Positions 21,078 through 32,383 of a DNA stretch of 32,383 nt are shown here, piece after piece. Location: contig NZ_JAFFPT010000067.1 of assembly GCF_016918785.1 (NCBI RefSeq), forward strand, positions 1 to 32,383, given 5' to 3'. Below the pieces are notes generated by a model. The model searched no databases and had not been told where the DNA came from. It worked only from the letters and a program-made list of their open reading frames with translations. The stretch comes from Leptospira ainazelensis. GTDB taxonomy: Bacteria > Spirochaetota > Leptospiria > Leptospirales > Leptospiraceae. Within the stretch, counting starts at the first letter, position 1, and every line of letters begins with the position of its first letter. Position numbers and translations under genes: made by a program.

Positions 21078-22958
21078 ATGAATTTAATTTCCGTAGATAA
21101 GATCTCGAAAGAGATCGGTGAAAAAGTCCTTTTTAATCAAATCAGTTTTGGTATCAACGAAGGAGAAAAGATCGGAATTTTAGGAATCAACGGTTCCGGT
21201 AAATCGACTCTTCTCAAAATGCTCGCGGGTCTGGACGTTCCCGATTCGGGGCAGATTCTCAAAAATAAAATTCTTCAGATCGCGGTCCTTTCGCAGTCGC
21301 CCGTTTACGATCCGGAACATACGATCTTAGAGCATATCTTTTCCAGCAAAAGTCCGATCCTTGGAACGATTCGAACCTACGAAGACCTTTGTGAAAAACT
21401 CGGATCGGGAGATCCCGAGATTGAAAGAGAATACGAAAAAATCATGCAGGAGATGGATCGTCTCGGCGCTTGGGAACTCGAAGCCTGGTTTCGTTCCCTC
21501 CTAAAAGAATTGGATCTTCCCGATCTTTCTTTGAAGATGAATTCTCTTTCCGGCGGGATGCTCAAAAAAGTCGCCCTGGTTCAAACTCTGATCGAAGAAT
21601 CTAATCTTCTTGTCCTCGACGAACCGACCAACCACTTGGACGTGGATACGATCGTATGGCTCCAGGATTATCTGACCGAAACCAAAAAGGCCGTTTTACT
21701 CGTAACCCACGATCGTTATTTTTTGGAAGAGGTGACGGATCGAATCATCGAACTTGAGAACGGAAATTTATTTTCTTTTCCCGGAAACTTCGGATTCTAT
21801 CTCGAAAAAAAAGCCGAAGCCGAAATCATAAAAGAAAAAACCGAACATAAGGAAAAACGATTTCTCAAAAAAGAATTGGAGTGGTTGCGAAGACAACCTA
21901 AAGCGAGAGGAACCAAACAAAAAGGTAGAACCGATCGCGCCCTCGAAGTGATGAATCGGAAAAAAACCGGAAAAGAAATCGTTTTGGATTTTTCGGTCTC
22001 GGGTAGAAGGCTTGGTAAAAAAATTCTTGAATTGAAGAATCTGACGAAGTCCTACAAGTCCCCCCTGATCGGAGGTTTTTCTTATACGTTTAAGAATGGA
22101 GAAAGAATCGGAGTCGTCGGTCCTAACGGAGCCGGCAAATCCACCTTGCTCAACTTGATTACGGGAAGAGAAACTCCCGATTCCGGAGACGTGAGCGTCG
22201 GGATGAATACGAGTTTCGGTTATTTCGATCAAGTCTCCCGAGAACTTTCAGGGGACATGCGGGTTATTGAATATATCAAAAAAGAATGCGGAGTCTCCGT
22301 AAAGATGAGCGACGGTTCGATCCTCAGCGCGGCCGACATGCTGGAACTTTTTCTTTTTGACGGGAGGCTTCAGGCGAACTTCATCCGAAATCTTTCGGGT
22401 GGAGAAAAAAGAAGACTTTATCTTGTTTCGATTCTGATGTCCAACCCGAACTTTCTCATTCTCGACGAACCTACAAACGACTTAGACATACGAACTCTTT
22501 CGGTTTTGGAAGAATTTCTTTCGGAATACGGAGGTTGTATCCTGGTCGTTTCCCACGATCGGTATTTTATGGATCGAACCGTGGATTATCTTTTTGTCTT
22601 CCAGGGAAACGGAGTGATCGAAAAATTCCCAGGCAACTATTCCGAATATTTAGAATATAAGAATTATCTAAATAAGCAGAAGGATAAAAAAGTCCCGGAA
22701 ATCGCAATCAAGGAAGCCGAACCCGAAAAACAAAAGGTCTCCAAAAAAGGACTCAACTTTCAACAGAAAAAAGAATTGGACTCCTTGGAAGAGGAGATCG
22801 CGGTTCTGGAAAAAGAGGAGCAGGGTTTGACGAAAATTCTTCAATCCGGAACCGGAAAACCCGAAGATCTCGTAACTTCCGGAAATCGTCTCACGGAAAT
22901 TCATTCGATTCTTCCCGCAAAACTCGAACGTTGGGAAGAATTACAAAACTTACTCTAA
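21078..22958 (+). CDS. ABC-F family ATPase, Uup-like
   Basis: A 626-residue soluble protein with two ABC ATPase domains and no membrane segments, the layout of ABC-F proteins that act on the ribosome. Domain 1 has Walker A GINGSGKST (residues 36-44), signature LSGGMLKKVAL and Walker B LLVLDEPTNHLD. Domain 2 has Walker A GPNGAGKST (348-356), signature LSGGEKRRLYL and FLILDEPTNDLD. The charged inter-domain linker (LEKKAEAEIIKEKTEHKEKRFLKKELEWLRRQ) fits the P-site tRNA interaction motif. A C-terminal coiled coil (about 560-626, KKELDSLEEEIAVLEKEEQGL) is the feature of Uup and some antibiotic-resistance members; length is close to E. coli Uup (635). Housekeeping translation role is the likelier reading. 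Confidence 0.93.
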   Translation: MNLISVDKISKEIGEKVLFNQISFGINEGEKIGILGINGSGKSTLLKMLAGLDVPDSGQILKNKILQIAVLSQSPVYDPEHTILEHIFSSKSPILGTIRTYEDLCEKLGSGDPEIEREYEKIMQEMDRLGAWELEAWFRSLLKELDLPDLSLKMNSLSGGMLKKVALVQTLIEESNLLVLDEPTNHLDVDTIVWLQDYLTETKKAVLLVTHDRYFLEEVTDRIIELENGNLFSFPGNFGFYLEKKAEAEIIKEKTEHKEKRFLKKELEWLRRQPKARGTKQKGRTDRALEVMNRKKTGKEIVLDFSVSGRRLGKKILELKNLTKSYKSPLIGGFSYTFKNGERIGVVGPNGAGKSTLLNLITGRETPDSGDVSVGMNTSFGYFDQVSRELSGDMRVIEYIKKECGVSVKMSDGSILSAADMLELFLFDGRLQANFIRNLSGGEKRRLYLVSILMSNPNFLILDEPTNDLDIRTLSVLEEFLSEYGGCILVVSHDRYFMDRTVDYLFVFQGNGVIEKFPGNYSEYLEYKNYLNKQKDKKVPEIAIKEAEPEKQKVSKKGLNFQQKKELDSLEEEIAVLEKEEQGLTKILQSGTGKPEDLVTSGNRLTEIHSILPAKLERWEELQNLL

Positions 22959-22994
22959 AAAGACGAAGTCAAAAAAAGATCTGAGGCGGACGGG

Positions 22995-25385
22995 TTATTG
23001 ACAAACCCCGTTGAATTCATACGCGCCGATCGAATAGCCGAACGAACCCAATGGAACGGGAAAGGCCGGAGTGACGTTTGTGGTACGGGCGTTTCCGTTT
23101 TTGTCGTTTTGATACAAAGTCAAATAAGGCGCATAGAGCGGGTCCAAACCTCCGTAAACGGACGCGCACGCGGAAGGAGAAGCTCCTCCGCCCAACTGAA
23201 AGTAATTCAAAATTCCGGTTGCGGGTAAGAAGAATGGGTTTCCGCTGAAGTTCTGCGCGTTTACTCCTGCCGCGATATCGGTAGTGCAGGCCGCATTTCT
23301 GAGAGGGCCGGGATTTCCTAAACAAGTAAGACCGAAATTAAAGGCCGGGGTTTTTCCCAGGATCGAACAGTTGAACAGATTGTTTCCTTTGACTTCCGCA
23401 CTCGCACCCGGAAGAGGAGTAAAGTTCAGACAAATCGAATTGGTTGCGCTCGGATTGGCAAAGATCTGATTGTTTGCGATTTTATGTTCTACGCCCAATC
23501 CGAGAGAATCGATCCCGAAAGAATCTACGGTTCCGATTCCGCCGAAAATGGTATTGTGAATGATATGAACGTTTGTCGCGTTTACATTGAGGGTTCGAAT
23601 TCCCGAAGTATTTGCGGGCATTACGGCGGGGGTTCCGGTCAGATGATAGGAATTGATCACGTTATTCGCGATCGCCAAAGATTGTGCGGCCGTAAGGTTT
23701 CTCGCAAAGATTGCAGTCGAGAAGTCGCCGGCGGTTGCTCCTACGTGCGAATTTCCGTTGATCCAGTTTGCAAAAATCACTCCGACGCTGTTGTTTATAT
23801 GGATACCCGCGGACCCGCTGTTTCCGGATCCTCCGAGAATGTAGTTATAGGAGATATTGAGATTGGGAGAAATTCCGTAAGACGCGATAGCGGAACGAAC
23901 GGTTCCCACCGCATAAGCGCTGCCGGAATCGGTTCCTTGAATCACGTTGCCCGCGATAATCGCTTGATTCACTCCCGTATTGACGCCGTTTAGAAAAACA
24001 CCCGTCGACCAAGGGTTGTTCGGATTGGATCGAATCGTAAATTGGTTGATTAAGATATTCGCCGTCAAATTCGCGAGAGGAGCTCCGATAAAGATCGGGG
24101 TACAGGTATTTCCTTCGACCGCTCCGCAATTGCCAAAAGGAGAAATGTCCTGGATCGTCGAAGGAAACGAATTTACGTTTCTTTGGGTGAACGTGGAATT
24201 AAAAGCGCCTAAAAGATTTACACCGTCTCTAAGTTCGATCCTTTCCGTTGCGTTATCCGAAATCGAATAGGTTCCACCGGCTACCAAAACAAAACAAGGC
24301 ACCGCGGCACAAGTGGTGATCGCGTACCGAATCGAAGAACAGGCGTTCGCCACCGTATCACACAAACCCGCCGGTAATCCGGATGGGATCACGTATTTTA
24401 CTTCGTTGGTGACGGTATATGTAAAGAGCAACGGAGTTCCGTTGTTGTAAGCCTTTCCCGTTCCCGGATCGGTACAACCGGTCAGACGAACATACAATCC
24501 GGTTCCCGCCGGCCAAGCTCCACCGGAGTTGACACGAACCTGATTGGAAGCGGGAAACGTCAAGTTGGACGGAGCCTGTAAAAATTTGAGATTTCCGGCC
24601 GGAGTATTGACCCCGTCGAGCACACAACCCGTTACGTTTTTGGAAAAGGTAAGATTGATCGCGTCTGCGGTCTTAAGAACCGTTTGACTTACGGGGACCG
24701 CGTTTGTAACGCTCAAACAGTTTATGTTGAGAATCACCGGGGCATTGGCGATGACACCGGTGGCAGAAGCCGGTGTTTCGAATTGGCAAACATGATCTTG
24801 GGGACGGGAAAGGATTTGAATGGAGTAACCTGACTGATCCGGGATTTCAGCGGAGAATGCGTAAGTGCCGTCCGAAGTGATCGAGAGCGAATCCACAGAA
24901 CCGCTACGAACTTGGAGACTTCCGGTGACCGAAGAGGAAATTCCAAACACTTGCAAAGATACGGGATACTTTTTTGCGGCACAGACAACTTCCACAAATG
25001 CAAAAAAGGGTTCTAAAATTCCGTTTGGGTTTGTGATCGAGCATTGGATTGCCGGACCGGGGCTCGCATCCGGTTGAGTCAGGACTGAAACTTTATAAGC
25101 CGAGTATTTAGCCTTTTGGTTTGGGAACTTTGTTTCTCCGTTTGTGGCGATGGATAAGGTTTCATCCGAATCATTTTGTAAAACTAGGGTTCCCGCTGTG
25201 AGGCCCGAAACCTTAACTTTCAGATCGATCGGAGTTTGAGAAACGGAAATAAAATTTGCTAAAATGGAAGTGTCCGCTAAAGAACTTCCGTTTGGTTTTG
25301 GAATACAATTTTGAGTTAGGAAGATCAGAACAGTCAGGAGGAACCATCCAAGTTTGGGGAGAATCTGTTCTATTATTTTGTACAC
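22995..25385 (-). CDS. Putative lipoprotein with Ig-like and right-handed beta-helix domains
   Basis: A 796-residue probable surface or periplasmic lipoprotein. The hydrophobic leader ends in FLTQNC (Cys27), a plausible spirochaete lipobox. Residues ~45-230 look like repeated beta-rich carbohydrate-type modules (LKVSGLTAGTLVLQNDSDE and SLQVRSGSVDSLSITSDGTYAF are related). Residues ~235-330 resemble a bacterial Ig-like/SwmB-type domain (INLTFSKNVTGCVLDG). From ~340 on, short turns rich in N, G and I (IAGNVIQGTDSG, NISYNYILGGSGNSG, AIANNVINS, HIIHNTIFGG) are typical of a right-handed parallel beta-helix. It ends GVCQ, with a Cys near the C-terminus. The start codon is GTG with TAGGA five bases upstream. 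It is the last gene of the cyclase operon. Adhesin or polysaccharide-binding roles are guesses. Confidence 0.8.
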   Translation of the reverse strand: MYKIIEQILPKLGWFLLTVLIFLTQNCIPKPNGSSLADTSILANFISVSQTPIDLKVKVSGLTAGTLVLQNDSDETLSIATNGETKFPNQKAKYSAYKVSVLTQPDASPGPAIQCSITNPNGILEPFFAFVEVVCAAKKYPVSLQVFGISSSVTGSLQVRSGSVDSLSITSDGTYAFSAEIPDQSGYSIQILSRPQDHVCQFETPASATGVIANAPVILNINCLSVTNAVPVSQTVLKTADAINLTFSKNVTGCVLDGVNTPAGNLKFLQAPSNLTFPASNQVRVNSGGAWPAGTGLYVRLTGCTDPGTGKAYNNGTPLLFTYTVTNEVKYVIPSGLPAGLCDTVANACSSIRYAITTCAAVPCFVLVAGGTYSISDNATERIELRDGVNLLGAFNSTFTQRNVNSFPSTIQDISPFGNCGAVEGNTCTPIFIGAPLANLTANILINQFTIRSNPNNPWSTGVFLNGVNTGVNQAIIAGNVIQGTDSGSAYAVGTVRSAIASYGISPNLNISYNYILGGSGNSGSAGIHINNSVGVIFANWINGNSHVGATAGDFSTAIFARNLTAAQSLAIANNVINSYHLTGTPAVMPANTSGIRTLNVNATNVHIIHNTIFGGIGTVDSFGIDSLGLGVEHKIANNQIFANPSATNSICLNFTPLPGASAEVKGNNLFNCSILGKTPAFNFGLTCLGNPGPLRNAACTTDIAAGVNAQNFSGNPFFLPATGILNYFQLGGGASPSACASVYGGLDPLYAPYLTLYQNDKNGNARTTNVTPAFPVPLGSFGYSIGAYEFNGVCQ

Positions 25386-25417
25386 AAAATTCCTACTCTA
25401 TAAATAATAACCTCAGG

Positions 25418-26555
25418 TCAGAAGAATATTTTCATCCCTAATTCAAAAGATGTGGGAAAAAAATCGTTCGGGGATTTGACTCCGTTTTTAGCTTCTGTTG
25501 AACCCGTTTTGAAAAAGGGGACGATTCGTTTCTCCGATTCAAAATACCCCGTTTTGGAAGAAGATGGACTCACGAATGCCGCATCTGACACATTTAGGAA
25601 GTAGAGGAGGGCCACAATTCCTAGCGAAATGTTAAAAGAATTGTAGTGAGAGACCGCGTTTCCGTAATCGGACTGAACCTGAAGATAATTGTAGGTGGCA
25701 AAAGGGATGAAGGTCGGATTGTCCAAAAGCAAAAGGGACTGATTGAGATTTTTACTCTGATCCAAGGCCGCAAGGCTGGAATTGTATTCGCTATACTGTT
25801 GCGCGGAATAGGCGACTGCACCCGCCATCAGAATCGGAAAGATCCAACTTTTGTATTTTTTATCCTGCGTGGACTGACCCCAGCCCGGGAGGACTGCCGA
25901 TCTCCAGGCCGGACCAAACTGAATCGAACCGGAAGAGGAAACTTGAGTTTCCCTTTCGTTCTGTTTTACCATTTCCGCGAGTTGTTTTTCGGTTTCGGCG
26001 ATCACCAGAAATCCTTGTTTCGCAGTTTTTTTGTTTCTCGGGTTTTCCAGAGAAAGTGTATAACTTCCGTCTTTTAGATTTAGGTTTTCGATTCGAATCT
26101 TAATTTCTTTCGAATTGATAAATTCAAATTCGGGTTTGATCGTTTCTCCGTTCGGAAGAAGAAGAGTAACGTTCATCGCTTCGGTAAAATTATCCCCTTT
26201 GATAGTGAGATGAGTTCCTAACTTTTCGCGAAGACGTTTTATGGAAGAATCAGCGTCCAAAACCGGAGCTCTGGAAAGAATGACTTCAAAGGCGCTCCAT
26301 TCCGAAAACACGGAAACACGTCCGAACTTATTGAGAACTCCGATCCTGTGTTCGTAGATTCCCGGCGGAAGATTGACCTCGAATTTTGTGGCTTTCGTTT
26401 TTTCACGGGTGATTCTTCCGCTCGGATCCTTGATTTCAATCATATAAGCGCTTGCTTCGGGAACTGACTTCCACTCTAAATACTGAGCGTCCTCTTCTCC
26501 AAAAACTGAAAAGGAAAAAAAGATACAAAAAAAGAGAAGAATCCATTTGCAAATT

Positions 26556-26566
<11 letters not shown>
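25418..26566 (-). CDS. Exported protein with Fn3-like and IPT/TIG-like domains and a membrane-associated C-terminus
   Basis: A 382-residue protein with a Sec signal peptide (residues 1-23, cut near VFG). Residues ~28-95 ([18 protein letters not shown], then [18 protein letters not shown]) match the repeat module of the FecR protein encoded just upstream. Residues ~100-190 resemble an IPT/TIG immunoglobulin-like fold ([21 protein letters not shown]). After a polar linker comes [35 protein letters not shown], a 'PGWGQ' string typical of DUF5683-like small envelope proteins, then two hydrophobic stretches (242-256 and 312-325). The terminus FELGMKIFF resembles an outer-membrane protein ending. 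It overlaps the FecR gene by 11 bases. Function unknown. Confidence 0.78.
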
Positions 26567-31494
<4,928 letters not shown>

Positions 31495-31550
31495 GAATGA
31501 CGGTTCTCTATTCCAGAAAAAAAGAATTCCACTGGGAGGAATATTCTATT

Positions 31551-31580
31551 TTGACCGGATTTCCTCTTATCTATTATAAT
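31551..31580 (+). promoter_or_regulatory. Sigma70-type promoter for ppiB
   Basis: TTGACC (31551-31556) and TATAAT (31575-31580) are separated by 18 bases, close to consensus in both boxes. Transcription should start near 31587 and give a leader of about 98 bases before ppiB. Confidence 0.6.
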
Positions 31581-31684
31581 CTCTGAAATCTGTGTTTTTG
31601 TTCGATTTTCGCAAGAAATCGCTTTCTGCCATACTATAGTTTCGGAAAGTGGAGATGAATTCTTAAAAGAGAGGATAAACTGTC

Positions 31685-32143
31685 ATGGCAACTGCGGTAT
31701 TTAAGACAAATTTCGGAAATTTTTCGGTCTTCTTAGACGAAGAACGGGCTCCGATCACTGCGGGGAACTTTATCAAACTCGCAAAAGAAGGATTTTACAA
31801 TGGTCTTACATTTCACCGAGTTATCAAAAATTTTATGATTCAAGGCGGTTGTCCGACCGGAAACGGAACGGGCGGACCCGGATACAAGATTAAAGATGAA
31901 TTTCACAAAGATTTGAAAAACGAGAAATATACGCTCTCCATGGCAAACGCCGGTCCGAACACAGGAGGATCTCAGTTTTTTATCAACGTCCGAGACAACT
32001 TCTATCTGGACAATCGTCACGCAGTTTTTGGTAAGGTGACAGAAGGAACCGATATCGTAGAAACGATTTCGGAGACGGAAACCGGTTTTCAAGACAAACC
32101 AACTAAGACCGTTGTGATCGAATCCATTTCCTTTGTCGAATAA
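31685..32143 (+). CDS. ppiB: Cyclophilin-type peptidyl-prolyl cis-trans isomerase
   Basis: A 152-residue cytosolic cyclophilin without a signal peptide, close in length to E. coli PpiB (164). It catalyses proline isomerisation in folding proteins. Active-site strings are present: [13 protein letters not shown] (catalytic Arg, then Phe/Met/Gln), [16 protein letters not shown] and [11 protein letters not shown]. The Trp that gives cyclosporin sensitivity in human cyclophilin A is Tyr here (NFYLDNRH), as is common in bacterial enzymes. GAGAGGA lies a few bases before the ATG. It has its own promoter and terminator and is divergent from the cyclase operon. Confidence 0.95.
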   Translation: MATAVFKTNFGNFSVFLDEERAPITAGNFIKLAKEGFYNGLTFHRVIKNFMIQGGCPTGNGTGGPGYKIKDEFHKDLKNEKYTLSMANAGPNTGGSQFFINVRDNFYLDNRHAVFGKVTEGTDIVETISETETGFQDKPTKTVVIESISFVE

Positions 32144-32162
32144 ATCTCTACTCTTAAAGGAA

Positions 32163-32193
32163 GGGTGTTTTTTTGTGAACACCCGTTTTCTTT
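32163..32193 (+). terminator. Rho-independent terminator after ppiB
   Basis: GGGTGTT (32163-32169) pairs with AACACCC (32178-32184) around an eight-base loop, followed by GTTTTCTTT. It starts 20 bases after the ppiB stop. Confidence 0.75.
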
Positions 32194-32250
32194 ACTAAAC
32201 TCTCCTCTTTCAGAACCATTCAAAAATCCAAAATACTTTTAAGGATATCA

Positions 32251-32280
32251 GTCGGAACTCCTACGTTCTTTCCGTGAAAG
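32251..32280 (+). repeat. Dispersed repeat, GTCGGAACTCCTAC plus TCCGTGAAA
   Basis: The 14-base core is identical to 177-190. Six bases later comes TCCGTGAAA, which also follows the related core at 32348 at almost the same distance, so the repeat unit is about 30 bases. It is non-coding. Confidence 0.65.
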
Positions 32281-32303
32281 TCGCGCGGCCCCATCCTGAT
32301 TGG

Positions 32304-32320
32304 GCGTAACCTTACCCACA
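32304..32320 (-). repeat. 17-base repeat, inverted copy of 61-77
   Basis: The reverse complement TGTGGGTAAGGTTACGC matches 61-77 at 16 of 17 bases. It lies between two GTCGGAACT elements. Confidence 0.6.
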
Positions 32321-32347
32321 AAGTGGACTGAATCTTTAAAAGAATCT

Positions 32348-32377
32348 GTCGGAACTACGACAATCCTCCGTGAAACG
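32348..32377 (+). repeat. Dispersed repeat, diverged copy GTCGGAACTACGAC
   Basis: Differs from 32251-32264 at two of 14 core bases, and the change keeps the arms complementary (GTCG with CGAC). TCCGTGAAA follows, as in the copy at 32251. Confidence 0.6.
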
Positions 32378-32383
32378 AAATCC

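Noticed and set aside
22959..23012. Terminator between the convergent ABC-F and lipoprotein genes
   Set aside because: GGGTT/AACCC on the minus strand is only a five-base stem and the T run is some 14 bases further on; GACTTCGTC is a three-base stem.
23484..23993. 169-residue plus-strand frame inside the beta-helix lipoprotein gene
   Set aside because: Antisense shadow; no start signal and no recognisable family.

Overview
The window reads as a stretch of a Leptospira chromosome, probably from the pathogenic clade. This is inferred from the protein families and their style: a poly-gamma-glutamate synthetase cluster, many PAS histidine kinases, a FecR-repeat protein, lipoproteins with spirochaete-type lipoboxes, and short dispersed repeats built on GTCGGAACTCCTAC in the non-coding ends. 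Coding density is high. I saw no rRNA, tRNA, CRISPR array, transposase or phage gene. Species cannot be fixed from sequence alone.

Layout. Positions 1-440 are non-coding and repeat-bearing. On the minus strand follow a Pit-type phosphate transporter with a PhoU-like tail (514-2802, with a clear terminator) and an SrkA/RdoA-type kinase (2962-4008). On the plus strand come an RRM protein coupled to a secreted FKBP isomerase (4209-4960), a PAS histidine kinase (5079-6200), a PAS/SpoIIE-type phosphatase (6260-7519) and, 7 bp later, the poly-gamma-glutamate genes pgsB-pgsC-pgsW (7527-10239). A minus-strand operon of overlapping genes follows: DUF445 membrane protein, a 102-residue unknown and an alpha/beta hydrolase (12781 down to 10244).

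The middle is signalling-rich: a HisKA_2 kinase (13027-14694), a stand-alone cyclic-nucleotide-binding protein (14778-15254), a lipoprotein-like hydrolase (15322-16281), a large hybrid kinase with two receiver domains (16267-19314, minus), a second HisKA_2 kinase (19619-21031) and an ABC-F ATPase (21078-22958).

The right part is a four-gene minus-strand operon read 31494 to 22995: membrane adenylate/guanylate cyclase, FecR protein with five tandem Fn3-like repeats, a secreted TIG-like protein carrying the same repeat type, and a beta-helix lipoprotein. The first three overlap and the last follows after 32 bp. A divergent ppiB with a good sigma70-type promoter, a terminator and another repeat-rich stretch close the window.

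The parts most worth study are the cyclase-FecR-TIG-lipoprotein operon, which looks like a signal-linked envelope system, and the placement of two signalling genes directly before the poly-gamma-glutamate genes. Start sites were moved from the longest open frames wherever these began at TTG, or where a better start with a ribosome binding site lay inside.
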